A DNA stretch of 64,000 bases from Spirochaetota bacterium (GTDB lineage Bacteria > Spirochaetota > Spirochaetia > Sphaerochaetales > Sphaerochaetaceae), in NCBI GenBank assembly GCA_023401595.1, contig JAEXDQ010000052.1, positions 14,684 to 78,683 on the forward strand, read 5' to 3'. Position 1 is the first letter of the stretch. Every line of letters starts with the position of its first letter. Shown here piece by piece: positions 38,141 to 46,605 of the stretch. The notes beneath the pieces were generated by a model. It saw nothing but the letters and a program-made list of their open reading frames with translations. It was not told the DNA's origin and did no database searches. A program made the translations under genes and the position numbers.

Positions 38141-41100
38141 TTAGTTAACGGAGCTTTTCTTATTGATCAGCTCTTCATCCCTTTCTGTCAAAGGAACCTG
38201 CTTGCCCTTGGAGTCGTAGACCGACATATCCAGGGCGAGGCCACGGATCTCCTGCACCAGAACGTTGAACGCCTCGGGCATGCCGGCGCTTGTGGCCGGT
38301 TCACCCTTGACGATGCTCTCATAAATCTTGACACGACCGTTCATATCGTCGGACTTGATCGTCAACAGTTCCTGCAACGTGTTCGCGGCTCCATAGGCTT
38401 CGAGGGCCCAGACTTCCATCTCACCAAGACGCTGACCGCCGAACTGGGCCTTGCCTCCCAACGGCTGTTGGGTGACCAAGGAGTACGGGCCGGTGGACCT
38501 AGCGTGCATCTTGTCGTCTACGAGGTGGTGCAACTTGAGGTAGTAGATGTATCCGCAGAATACAGGGTTGACGAACGGAACGCCGGTACGTCCATCGTAC
38601 AGGACGGTCTTGGAGTTCTCAGGCAACCCGGCCTCGCGCATCTTGGCCTCGATCTGCTCCATCGACGCGGACTGGAACACCGGGGAAGAATACCATTCAT
38701 CCAAATTGACGGCCGCCCAGCCGAGCTGGGTCTCCATCAGCTGCCCGATGTTCATTCGAGACGGAACACCGAGAGGATTCAGACAGACGTCGAGCGGAGT
38801 ACCGTCGGCCATGTAGGGCATATCCTCTTCCGGGAGGATACGGCTGACGACACCCTTGTTACCGTGACGGCCCGCCATCTTGTCGCCCTGGCGGAGCTTG
38901 CGCTTGGTGGCGATCAGGACCTTGACGGTCTCCTCCACCCCAGGAGGAAGCTCGTCGCCTTCGCTCCGCTTCAACCGCTGGATGTCGATGACGGTACCCT
39001 CGGTGCCATGGGGCACTTTCAGGGAGGTATCACGGACTTCCTTGGCCTTTTCACCGAAGATGGAGTTCAATAGCTTGAATTCCGGAGTCGTGTCGGATTC
39101 AGATTTCGGAGTGACTTTTCCAACCAGGATATGTCCAGGCCGAACCATTGTGCCGATACGGACGATACCGTCTTCATCGAGCTGCTCCAGCATCTTCTCA
39201 CTGGTATTGGGAATATCCCTCGTCAGTTTCTCCGGGCCGAGCTTGGTCTCGCGGATATCGGTGGTGAACTCCTTGATATGGATCGAAGTATAGATATCGT
39301 CGCGGACGACGCGTTCACTGATCAGGACGGCATCCTCGTAGTTGTAGCCGTTCCAAGGAACGAAGCCAACGAGGATGTTCCGGCCAAGAGCCAGCTCGCC
39401 GTTCTGGGTCGCGGGTCCATCGGCAAGGACGGTACCGGCATCGACATGCTGTCCCTTGGATACGATCGGCTTCTGATTGAAGCAGGTATCCTGGTTGGTC
39501 CTCTGGAACTTCTGAACTTCGTAATAATCGACCTCGCCCTCGATCTCCGCCGCATCCGGACGGATGATGATCTGGGTGGAGGATACATAATCGACCGTAC
39601 CCGCCCGCTTGGCCTTGACCAGGACGCCGGAATCGTAGGCGGTCTTGCCCTCCATGCCGGTACCTACTCGCGGGGTTTCGGGGAATACGAGGGGAACAGC
39701 CTGACGCTGCATGTTCGACCCCATCAGGGCGCGGTTCGCATCGTCATGCTCCAGGAACGGAATCAGCGAAGCGGCGACGGAGATGACCTGCTTCGGAGAG
39801 ACGTCCATATACTTGATGTCCTTCGGAGTACGGGTCGAATAGTCACCGCTATGACGGACAGGAACCTCCCCTTCAAGGAAATTGCCGTCGGCGTCGATCT
39901 TCGCGGAAGCCTGGGCGATAAAGAACTTCTCTTCGTCGTTCGCATCAAGATAGCGATATTGCTTGGTGACCTTGCCGTCCACGACCTTCCGATACGGTGT
40001 CTCAAGGAACCCATGCTCGTTCACACGGGTATAATTCGCCAAAGAGACGATCAGGCCGATGTTCGGGCCTTCAGGAGTCTCGATGGGACACATGCGGCCG
40101 TAATGCGTGTAGTGGACGTCGCGGACTTCGAAGCCGGCGCGGTCACGGGACAGGCCGCCGGGGCCCAAGGCGTTGAGACGGCGCTTGTGGGTAAGCTCGG
40201 CGAGCGGGTTGACCTGGTCCATGAACTGGGAGAGCTGGCTGCTTCCGAAGAATTCCTTCACTGCGGCGACGATCGGCTTGATGGAGATCAAGTCCTGAGG
40301 CCGGACGCTGCTTGTCTCGAGGTTCATGCGCTCCTTGGCGATCCGCTCCATGCGGGCGAAGGCGCTCTTGAGGGAATTCTGCAGCAATTCACCGACGGAA
40401 CGTACACGGCGGTTGCCCAAATGGTCGATATCGTCGACATTCTCTTCACGGATGAACACCTTGATCAGGAAATCCATCGTGTTGACGATGTCGGCGGGAG
40501 TCAGCACGGTCAGGTCGGTGGAGGCGTTCTCATCCTCTTCATCCGTCCCGGTACCGAACTTCTTGTTGAACTTGTAGCGGCCCACGCTGCCGAGGTCATA
40601 CCTGCGGCTGGAGAAGAACATATCAGGAAGATCCTTCTCCGCACGTTCAATGGCGATCATTTCGCCAGGCATCAGCACGCTGAAGATCGGACCGAGGACA
40701 TCTTCCTTGGTGGGCTCGTCGAACCCCTCTTCGGTGCGGGTATATTTCGCGTCCTCGATGTCGAAGCAATTGAGGATGATCTCACTGTGCAACGAATGCT
40801 CGTCACGCAGGTCGATGACCTCGATCGCAGGAACCTTGAGGGCGACCAATTCGTCAATTTCATGCGGATGCAGCTTGTCGCCGGCACGAAGGACTTTCTT
40901 CTCCTCGCCATCAACGATCGCATAGACATCCTTGTACAAAGCAGCGCCGACCAAGGAATTCTTCAGATCCTTGTCGTCGACCAGCTCGTAGGTACGGCCC
41001 TGGTAGAACTGCTCCACGATCTTTTCACGGGTATCGAAACCGATTGCCCGGAGGAACAGCGTACCGAGGATACGCTTCTTGCGGTCGATCTTGGTGAAGA

Positions 41101-41659
41101 TCAGCTGCTTCTTCTCGTCAATTTCAAATTCGAGCCAAGACCCGCGATACGGAATGATCCTGGAGGAATACACATCCTTCTCGTTGGAGAAAATGACTCC
41201 GGGAGATCTGTGGATCTGGCTGACTACGACACGTTCGGCGCCGTTGATGATGAACGTGCCGCGATCGGTCATCAAAGGAACATCCCCGAAGAAGATTTCC
41301 TTCTCGCGAAGCTCTCCGTTAGGCAATTCCAGACTGATGACGGCCTTTATCGGGACACTGTAGGAGCGGCCTTTCTTCTTACACTCAGTTTCGGAGAACT
41401 TGATGTTGTCAAAGTCGATTGTATAGCCGCCATAGACCAGGCGCATTTCACCGTTTGGACTTTCAATCGGGAACGTCGACTGGAACACTTCTTCCAACCC
41501 GAAGGCGGGATCCGGCTCCAACCCCTGCTTGATCCGGTCCAACTGAAGGAACCGATCATAGGAGTCCAGCTGGATTCCGATAAGGTTGGGCAGTTCACAG
41601 ACTTCGTAGAACTCGGACCCGATGTATGTGCGTGTTATGGATTTGCCTTTGGCAACCAT
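38141..41659 (-). CDS. rpoB: RNA polymerase beta subunit
   Basis: 1172 residues from MVAKGKSITRTYIGSEFYEV; GGAGG lies 7 bases before this ATG and 4 before an adjacent one. The rifampicin pocket reads GSSQLSQFMDQVNPLAELTH then KRRLNALGPGGLSRDRAGFE. The residue matching E. coli Ser531 is Asn (residue 496), as known for spirochaetes that are naturally rifampicin resistant. The C-terminal MEVWALEAYGAANTLQELLT is conserved. The gene follows two strong hairpins in the rplL-rpoB gap. Confidence 0.99.
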   Translation of the reverse strand: MVAKGKSITRTYIGSEFYEVCELPNLIGIQLDSYDRFLQLDRIKQGLEPDPAFGLEEVFQSTFPIESPNGEMRLVYGGYTIDFDNIKFSETECKKKGRSYSVPIKAVISLELPNGELREKEIFFGDVPLMTDRGTFIINGAERVVVSQIHRSPGVIFSNEKDVYSSRIIPYRGSWLEFEIDEKKQLIFTKIDRKKRILGTLFLRAIGFDTREKIVEQFYQGRTYELVDDKDLKNSLVGAALYKDVYAIVDGEEKKVLRAGDKLHPHEIDELVALKVPAIEVIDLRDEHSLHSEIILNCFDIEDAKYTRTEEGFDEPTKEDVLGPIFSVLMPGEMIAIERAEKDLPDMFFSSRRYDLGSVGRYKFNKKFGTGTDEEDENASTDLTVLTPADIVNTMDFLIKVFIREENVDDIDHLGNRRVRSVGELLQNSLKSAFARMERIAKERMNLETSSVRPQDLISIKPIVAAVKEFFGSSQLSQFMDQVNPLAELTHKRRLNALGPGGLSRDRAGFEVRDVHYTHYGRMCPIETPEGPNIGLIVSLANYTRVNEHGFLETPYRKVVDGKVTKQYRYLDANDEEKFFIAQASAKIDADGNFLEGEVPVRHSGDYSTRTPKDIKYMDVSPKQVISVAASLIPFLEHDDANRALMGSNMQRQAVPLVFPETPRVGTGMEGKTAYDSGVLVKAKRAGTVDYVSSTQIIIRPDAAEIEGEVDYYEVQKFQRTNQDTCFNQKPIVSKGQHVDAGTVLADGPATQNGELALGRNILVGFVPWNGYNYEDAVLISERVVRDDIYTSIHIKEFTTDIRETKLGPEKLTRDIPNTSEKMLEQLDEDGIVRIGTMVRPGHILVGKVTPKSESDTTPEFKLLNSIFGEKAKEVRDTSLKVPHGTEGTVIDIQRLKRSEGDELPPGVEETVKVLIATKRKLRQGDKMAGRHGNKGVVSRILPEEDMPYMADGTPLDVCLNPLGVPSRMNIGQLMETQLGWAAVNLDEWYSSPVFQSASMEQIEAKMREAGLPENSKTVLYDGRTGVPFVNPVFCGYIYYLKLHHLVDDKMHARSTGPYSLVTQQPLGGKAQFGGQRLGEMEVWALEAYGAANTLQELLTIKSDDMNGRVKIYESIVKGEPATSAGMPEAFNVLVQEIRGLALDMSVYDSKGKQVPLTERDEELINKKSSVN

Positions 41660-41812
41660 CATGTACCCTCCAGAGTCAAATTGCATGGACAAGACACTTC
41701 GCATCTGGATGCGGATCCATCCACACAGGCACCCGCCAGAAAGCGGACGCCGACCTCATAGAACACCCCCTCGCCGTACATGCCGACCAAGGGCTTGTGA
41801 AAGACACGACAG

Positions 41813-41834
41813 GCCACCGGACGCATCCGGTGGC
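41813..41834. other. hairpin 1 in rplL-rpoB gap
   Basis: Perfect 9-bp stem GCCACCGGA / TCCGGTGGC with a 4-base loop and no T run. By analogy with the rplL-rpoB gap of E. coli it could be an RNase processing site or attenuator. Confidence 0.5.
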
Positions 41835-41841
41835 TGAGAAC

Positions 41842-41866
41842 CTCCGGATCGTCAGACGACCCGGAG
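41842..41866. other. hairpin 2 in rplL-rpoB gap
   Basis: Twenty-five bases: CTCCGG pairs with CCGGAG, one G-T pair, then TCGTC with GACGA, an almost unbroken 11-12 bp stem. It stands just after rplL on the minus strand and has no T run. Confidence 0.55.
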
Positions 41867-41900
41867 CAATTCATGTTTCTGTATCAAGAATGCAAACAAA

Positions 41901-42278
41901 CTATTTGATCTCGACGGTGCAACCGGCAGCCTCGAGTTTCTCCTTCATGCCGGCGGCCTCTTCCTTGGAGACGCCTTCCTTGACAGGCTTGTCGCCAGCT
42001 TCGACCAGATCCTTGGCTTCCTTGAGCCCAAGACCGGTGATAGCGCGGACTTCCTTGATGGCGGCGATCTTCTTCGCGGCGTCGACGGATTTGAGGATGA
42101 CGGTGAACTCGGTCTGCTCCTCGACTTCTTCGACAGGACCAGCGGCGGCGGCAGGACCGGCGGCGACGGCAGCGGCGGCGGTGACGCCGAACTTGTCTTC
42201 CATCATCTTGATCAGTTCAGAGACTTCGAGAACAGTCATGTTCGCAATCGCTTCAATGATTTCTTCTTTCGTAGCCAT
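41901..42278 (-). CDS. rplL: ribosomal protein L7/L12
   Basis: Stalk protein that recruits translation factors. 125 residues: helical N-terminal dimer domain, Ala/Gly/Pro hinge at about 35-50 (AAAAVAAGPAAAAGP), and factor-binding domain with EVRAITGLGLKEAKDLVEAG. Present in multiple copies per ribosome, so it needs higher expression than rpoBC downstream. Confidence 0.98.
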   Translation of the reverse strand: MATKEEIIEAIANMTVLEVSELIKMMEDKFGVTAAAAVAAGPAAAAGPVEEVEEQTEFTVILKSVDAAKKIAAIKEVRAITGLGLKEAKDLVEAGDKPVKEGVSKEEAAGMKEKLEAAGCTVEIK

Positions 42279-42347
42279 ATTATCTTCTCCTTAATAGAAT
42301 ATTGTTCAAACGGTCATAGCAGGTTACTTGCTGAAGACTAAGACCGC

Positions 42348-42890
42348 TTAATTCGCTTCCGCGGGAGCTTCGGCGGCTGCCGGAGCGGCTCCCTGCTTCG
42401 ATTCGACATAGGCCAGCAAAGTAGCGGCCAGCTTCTGGACGGGAGCCTTCATGGTCCCCATCAACGAGGAAATCAGCTCGAGCCTCGTCGGCAACTTGCT
42501 GTACGCCTCGATCTGCGCAGCGTCATAGAGATCACCGTCAACGATAGCGCCCTTCACGGTGAGGGGCGCGCCGCCCTTGGCAAACTCAAAGAGAATTTTG
42601 GCGACGGAGCCGGTTTCCTCTCCTTTCGTAAGCGCGACGGCGGTGGGGCCGACCATATGGGCCTCCGCGCCACCATGCTCAAGATCCTTGAAAGCGATCT
42701 TGGCGAAGCGGTTCTTGACGACACGATATGCAGCTTCCTTCTTGCGAAGCTGATGGCGAAGGTCAGTGATCTGCTCGACGGTCAAGCCGCGGTAGTCGGT
42801 GAAGATATACCCGGTGTAATCGGCGAACTCGTCCTTGAGGGCTTTCACGGCCTCTTCCTTAGCCGGAGTGATGCGAGTCTGGTAATCCAT
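42348..42890 (-). CDS. rplJ: ribosomal protein L10
   Basis: Stalk base protein that binds 23S rRNA and L12 dimers, and often autoregulates rplJL. 180 residues: YIFTDYRGLTVEQITDLRHQ and YRVVKNRFAKIAFKDLEHG. The C-terminal helix binding L12 ends in an Ala/Pro/Glu-rich tail. Sixteen bases after rplA. Confidence 0.97.
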   Translation of the reverse strand: MDYQTRITPAKEEAVKALKDEFADYTGYIFTDYRGLTVEQITDLRHQLRKKEAAYRVVKNRFAKIAFKDLEHGGAEAHMVGPTAVALTKGEETGSVAKILFEFAKGGAPLTVKGAIVDGDLYDAAQIEAYSKLPTRLELISSLMGTMKAPVQKLAATLLAYVESKQGAAPAAAEAPAEAN

Positions 42891-42906
42891 AGTCTTCTAC
42901 CTCCTA

Positions 42907-43599
42907 CTAGACGGTTGCAGCCGCGATTTCTTTCACATCCACATGGACGCCGGGGCCCATGCTTGAGGAAAGGGCGACGCTCTGGACGAAATCGCCCTTG
43001 GCGTCACTCGGCTTCTTACGGACGATTTCCTTGACAATGGCGGCTGCGTTCTCGCTTACCAAAGCAGGATCCATGGAGACCTTGCCGATGGCGAGGTGAA
43101 CGACACCGGTCTTGTCGGAACGGAATTCGACACGTCCCTTGCGCAATTCAGCCAGCGCACCCTTGAGGTCGAACGTAACGGTCTGCGTCTTGGGGTTCGG
43201 CATCAATCCGCGACGACCGAGGATAGGACCGAGACGTCCGACGTCCTTCATCATGTCGGGGGTCGCTACCGCGATGTCGAAATCCATCCAACCGCCGCGA
43301 ATCTTCTCGATCAGATCGTTGTCGCCGACATAGGTGGCGCCGGCTTCCCTGGCCTCGTCGGCCTTTTCCGCCTTGGCGAAAACCAAGATGCGCTTTTCAG
43401 CGGAGAACTGATTGGGAAGGACTACCGTATCACGCACGCTCTGGCTCTTCTTCAAAGTGAGGCTCACTGAGAGTTCAACAGTCTCGTCGAACTTTGCGAA
43501 AGCGCAGTTCTTGACGATCTGAGCGGCCTCGGCGAAGGAATAAGTCTTCTCGCGGTCGTACTTCTTTACTGCTTCAAGATACTTCTTACCGTGCTTCAT
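42907..43599 (-). CDS. rplA: ribosomal protein L1
   Basis: Mobile L1-stalk protein that helps eject E-site tRNA; a translational repressor of its own operon in other bacteria. 230 residues: KFDETVELSVSLTLKKSQSV, GRLGPILGRRGLMPNPKTQT and GKVSMDPALVSENAAAIVKE. One base after rplK. Confidence 0.98.
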   Translation of the reverse strand: MKHGKKYLEAVKKYDREKTYSFAEAAQIVKNCAFAKFDETVELSVSLTLKKSQSVRDTVVLPNQFSAEKRILVFAKAEKADEAREAGATYVGDNDLIEKIRGGWMDFDIAVATPDMMKDVGRLGPILGRRGLMPNPKTQTVTFDLKGALAELRKGRVEFRSDKTGVVHLAIGKVSMDPALVSENAAAIVKEIVRKKPSDAKGDFVQSVALSSSMGPGVHVDVKEIAAATV

Positions 43600-43600
43600 A

Positions 43601-44032
43601 TTACTTCTCCACCTCTACACCCATGCTTCTGGCGGTACCGGCGATGATTTTCTTCGCGGCCTCGATATCATTCGCATTCAGGTCGGGCATCTTGGTCTGG
43701 GCGATTTCAGTGAGCTGAGCCTGGCTGAGCTTGCCGACCTTCTGCTTGTTGGGAACGCCGCTGGCAGTCTGAAGACCAAGGGCCTTCTTGATAAGAACCG
43801 CGGCGGGGGGGGTCTTCAGGATGAACGTGAAGCTCTTGTCCTGATAGATAGTAATGACGACGGGAACGATCAGTCCAGCTTCAAACCCTTTGGTCTTTTC
43901 ATTGAACTGCTGGACAAACTGGGGGGCGCTGACACCATGAGGGCCAAGTGCGGGACCCACTGGGGGCGCCGGCGTAGCCTTCTGGGCAGGACACTGCAAT
44001 TTGACAATCGCAGTCACCTTTTTCTTTGCCAT
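43601..44032 (-). CDS. rplK: ribosomal protein L11
   Basis: GTPase-centre protein, target region of thiostrepton. 143 residues: VKLQCPAQKATPAPPVGPAL, GPHGVSAPQFVQQFNEKTKG and the C-terminal KMPDLNANDIEAAKKIIAGT. It follows nusG by 221 bases, an unusually wide gap that contains a terminator-like hairpin. Confidence 0.98.
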   Translation of the reverse strand: MAKKKVTAIVKLQCPAQKATPAPPVGPALGPHGVSAPQFVQQFNEKTKGFEAGLIVPVVITIYQDKSFTFILKTPPAAVLIKKALGLQTASGVPNKQKVGKLSQAQLTEIAQTKMPDLNANDIEAAKKIIAGTARSMGVEVEK

Positions 44033-44182
44033 TGTTTTTCTCCTTACGCGGCCGATCTGGTCTGAGTTGACCGAAACATTCGGATCGCCGCGCTGGTAAT
44101 AACGCCTGTCATACGATCAGGCTCCCACCTTCCCGAACAAAATCCGGGGAGGAGTAATAACACGAACTGGATGGACGAATGT

Positions 44183-44217
44183 AAAAAAACGTTCGGCAGA
44201 GGATATCCGTCCTCCGC
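44183..44217 (-). terminator. terminator-like hairpin between nusG and rplK
   Basis: Minus strand GCGGAGGA pairs with TCCTCTGC (one G-T pair) around CGGATA. A run of seven T follows after six bases. It could end part of the secE-nusG transcript or act as an rplK leader attenuator. Confidence 0.45.
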
Positions 44218-44253
44218 GAAGTCGCCTGACGGACGCTACGTCCCAGTATCTCG

Positions 44254-44811
44254 TCAGATTTTTTCGACTTGCAGGAAATCGACTTCGACAGGCGTTGAAC
44301 GTCCGAATATCCCGACGGAAACCCGGAGCCTCGCCTTTTCAAGGTTGACTTCCTCGATCGCGCCGGTGAAGGTCTCGAACGGGCCTTCGACGATGCGGAC
44401 TTGTTCCCCGACGGAGAAGGTCTGCTTGGGCTTGAACACTTTTTCGGTTTTGATGTCGCCGGTCTTCTGGAAAATACCTTTGACCTCGTCTGCGGTCAGC
44501 GGCTGCGGCTTTACACCTTCCATCGCACTGACGAAACCGGTGACGCCCTGGATCCTCTTGATATGGGAACACCAGATCTTCCAACTATGCTCCGGCAAGT
44601 CAAGCTCGACCAGAATATAGCCGGGAAGAATCTTGCGCTTTACATCGCGTTTGACGCCATCCTTGACTTCCACGACAGTCTCGAACGGAACCTTCACATC
44701 GGTGCAGACTTCACGAAAATCGGCATCCGTCTCCATCATCTTGCGGAGGATGCGTTCGATCTTCTGCTCATAGCCGGAATAAGTATGTACTACGTACCAA
44801 CCTTTTGCCAT
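44254..44811 (-). CDS. nusG: transcription elongation/antitermination factor NusG
   Basis: 185 residues. The NGN domain starts AKGWYVVHTYSGYEQKIERI; the KOW domain near 130 is FSVGEQVRIVEGPFETFTGA. NusG links RNA polymerase with ribosome (through S10) or Rho. A loop around 45-65 (VPFETVVEVKDGVKRDVKRK) matches forms found in spirochaetes and Gram-positives. Ten bases after secE. Confidence 0.98.
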   Translation of the reverse strand: MAKGWYVVHTYSGYEQKIERILRKMMETDADFREVCTDVKVPFETVVEVKDGVKRDVKRKILPGYILVELDLPEHSWKIWCSHIKRIQGVTGFVSAMEGVKPQPLTADEVKGIFQKTGDIKTEKVFKPKQTFSVGEQVRIVEGPFETFTGAIEEVNLEKARLRVSVGIFGRSTPVEVDFLQVEKI

Positions 44812-44821
44812 GACACCTGTC

Positions 44822-45001
44822 CTAGAAAATAAGGTAGAGGCCCCGCAGCAGGAGGAAATCCACCAAACCGAGGACGACAGCGAAAATCAAGGTGGAGACA
44901 AGAACGACCTTGGTAGAGGAAATTACAGTCTCACGAGACGGCCATACGACCTTCTTCAGCTCGAGATGTGACTCCTTGAAATATTTGATCAACTTTTTCA
45001 T
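44822..45001 (-). CDS. secE: preprotein translocase subunit SecE
   Basis: 59-residue single-helix form. Start at MKKLIKYFKESHLELKKVVW, with AAGGGTGG upstream; the frame extends upstream but overlaps no conserved part. The amphipathic N-terminus with VWPSRETVISSTKVVLV precedes the membrane helix at about 34-54. Clamps SecY in the translocon. Confidence 0.95.
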   Translation of the reverse strand: MKKLIKYFKESHLELKKVVWPSRETVISSTKVVLVSTLIFAVVLGLVDFLLLRGLYLIF

Positions 45002-45092
45002 GTGCAACCACCCTTCATAGTGCCGGATCCACCACGCCTTCGCATGAGCGGCTCCGTATCTCAACCGTCAGGCAAGTACGCCAAGAAGCAGA

Positions 45093-45166
45093 CAGGCCAG
45101 GTAGGATTCGAACCTACAACATCCGGTTTTGGAGACCAGCGCTCTAGCCGTTGGAGCTACTGACCT
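45093..45166 (-). tRNA. tRNA-Trp (CCA anticodon)
   Basis: Complete cloverleaf: acceptor AGGTCAG / CTGGCCT, D arm GCTC...GAGC, anticodon stem CTGGT / ACCGG with loop CTCCAAA (anticodon CCA), and TpsiC arm GTAGGTTCGAATCCTAC. Discriminator G as expected for tRNA-Trp. The 3' CCA is not encoded. Located between rpmG and secE. Confidence 0.98.
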
Positions 45167-45198
45167 ATTTGCTTCTCGCATACAAGCCCTTTCGGACT

Positions 45199-45378
45199 TT
45201 ATTTGATTTTTGTCTCGCGGTGCAAGGTGTGCTTATGCTCGAACGGACAATACTTGCTCAGTTCAAGCTTTCCGGGGGTATTACGGCGGTTCTTCTCCGT
45301 GGTGTAGTTCTTCCGCTTGCATTCAGTACACTGCAGGGCGATCTTCTCAACCGGTCCCTTTTTCTTCGCGTTTGCCAT
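45199..45378 (-). CDS. rpmG: ribosomal protein L33, zinc form
   Basis: 59-residue 50S protein. Start at MANAKKKGPVEKIALQCTEC, because GAGGAG stands 8 bases upstream; an ATG two codons earlier is too close to it. CTEC and CPFEH supply a zinc-binding set (Cys, Cys, Cys, His). NYTTEKNRRNTPGKLELSKY is the family core. It stands between two tRNA genes and is probably on the same transcript. Confidence 0.96.
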   Translation of the reverse strand: MANAKKKGPVEKIALQCTECKRKNYTTEKNRRNTPGKLELSKYCPFEHKHTLHRETKIK

Positions 45379-45443
45379 ACTCATAACTCCTCGGCGACTG
45401 GCGCCGTACAAAACTACCCGCCGGGCGGGTAAGAAAAAAAAAG

Positions 45444-45516
45444 AGCCTCCGAGCGGATTTGAACCGCTGACCCCCACCTTACCATGGTGGTGCTCTACCG
45501 ACTGAGCTACAGAGGC
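45444..45516 (-). tRNA. tRNA-Thr (GGT anticodon)
   Basis: Cloverleaf: acceptor GCCTCTG / CGGAGGC, D arm GCTCAGTCGGTAGAGC, anticodon stem CCACC / GGTGG with loop ATGGTAA (anticodon GGT), and TpsiC arm AGCGGTTCAAATCCGCT. No encoded CCA. First product of the secE-nusG-rpoBC transcription block. Confidence 0.98.
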
Positions 45517-45573
45517 GTACGCACTTCACTAGGACATACCTGTCGGGCGGTAAGCCTGCAACATGCAGAAGCC

Positions 45574-45602
45574 AAAGTACCAAATAGAATTCCTTTTGTC
45601 AA
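45574..45602 (-). promoter_or_regulatory. promoter upstream of tRNA-Thr
   Basis: Minus strand TTGACA (perfect), 17 bases, TACTTT. Start of transcription would be about 50 bases before the tRNA. The 45603-45931 stretch upstream shows no recognisable gene; a short open reading on the minus strand (about 45700-45860) has no start or family match. Confidence 0.7.
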
Positions 45603-45931
45603 TATCCCCCATTCACTTTTTGACGCCGGCAAGACGACGCGACGCACCATCTACGTCAAGATGGTGGAAATCCATTGGAAAAACATGCTACGATAATAAA
45701 TAATCTTTGTCCGACCGGTCTGGAAAAGCCATAGCCTTTCATCCTTCGCTTCGCCGCGAACGCCAGCCGTCGCCGGATCGCGCCGTCTCGCCGGGGATTC
45801 CCGATGGAAACCTCGATTTCCACGAGCGTTCCATCCGTCTTTACGTAGTCCCCGTCCCCCTCATTCTATGAGAAACAGGATCCGAGCGATGGCGGAATCA
45901 AAGAATTCCCGTATACGAAGGAGATTGAAAC

Positions 45932-46438
45932 ATGGACGGAAGCCACCTGAACATCCACGTCATACCGCAGATGGAACGAGGAGACTGGCGTGACCGGACC
46001 CATCGTCGCCATACGGAGGGAGCGAAACGCACCCGTGTCGTCAGGCGGTTCTGGAGCGAATTCGACCGAGCCAACTGGGACGCCCTGCGACGGTTCTTCA
46101 CCGATGACGGCTACGTGGATTGGGTCTGTACCAGGGAACGGTTCACCGTCGGGGAGTTCATCGAAGTCATGAAAGCCTATCCAGGGGAGAACCGCCTTGT
46201 CACGTTGCAGAGGCTGGAAACGGCCGGCAACAGGATCGTTACGGCGACTGAAATGCGACAACCCCGCACCGGCAGGCTCCATCACGCCGTCACGTTCTTC
46301 ACCTTCACCGCGGACAGGATTCACTCCATAGTCGAATACCGTACCGACGGGCAGGATATCCCGCCGTGGAGGAAGGAAACAGGAGCCGGCGTACCGATGC
46401 CGGCGCAGCAATCCCTTGCGATAAGAAATACGCAATGA
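45932..46438 (+). CDS. SnoaL/NTF2-like protein
   Basis: A 168-residue protein with an NTF2-like cone fold in its middle: TRVVRRFWSEFDRANWDALR and FFTDDGYVDWVCTRERFTVG near 35-75, then the beta-sheet run HHAVTFFTFTADRIHSIVEY near 118. Such proteins are SnoaL-type cyclases, isomerases or small ligand binders; the active residues are too variable to assign a reaction. AAGGAG lies 7 bases before the ATG. The first 30 residues are polar and outside the fold. Stands alone upstream of glgP. Confidence 0.7.
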   Translation: MDGSHLNIHVIPQMERGDWRDRTHRRHTEGAKRTRVVRRFWSEFDRANWDALRRFFTDDGYVDWVCTRERFTVGEFIEVMKAYPGENRLVTLQRLETAGNRIVTATEMRQPRTGRLHHAVTFFTFTADRIHSIVEYRTDGQDIPPWRKETGAGVPMPAQQSLAIRNTQ

Positions 46439-46451
46439 CACAATCCCGACA

Positions 46452-46480
46452 TTGTATCTACCGCTTTTTATGTATATAGT
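46452..46480 (+). promoter_or_regulatory. promoter of glgP
   Basis: TTGTAT, 17 bases, TATAGT, giving a leader of about 118 bases. The leader ends in hairpin GCCGTT-GCAGGA-AACGGC (46569-46586) immediately before the ribosome binding site. Confidence 0.55.
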
Positions 46481-46605
46481 ATAGACAGCGGATATGGTAA
46501 GGAGGGCGTTTCCTGACTATCAGGAGACGATGCAATATCCGACGGTACTGTAAGATATCATCCAAACAGCCGTTGCAGGAAACGGCAACAAGGAGTCCAG
46601 AGCCT

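Noticed and set aside
39131..41761. 876-codon plus-strand open frame opposite rpoB, and a 657-codon one opposite rpoC
   Set aside because: The minus-strand rpoB and rpoC proteins are complete and conserved; the opposite frames are rich in Asp, Arg and His, as expected for shadow frames of GC-rich genes.
45603..45931. Short minus-strand coding stretch between tRNA-Thr and the SnoaL-like gene
   Set aside because: A run of plausible codons exists (about 45700-45860) but without start, ribosome binding site or family match; a decayed gene cannot be excluded.
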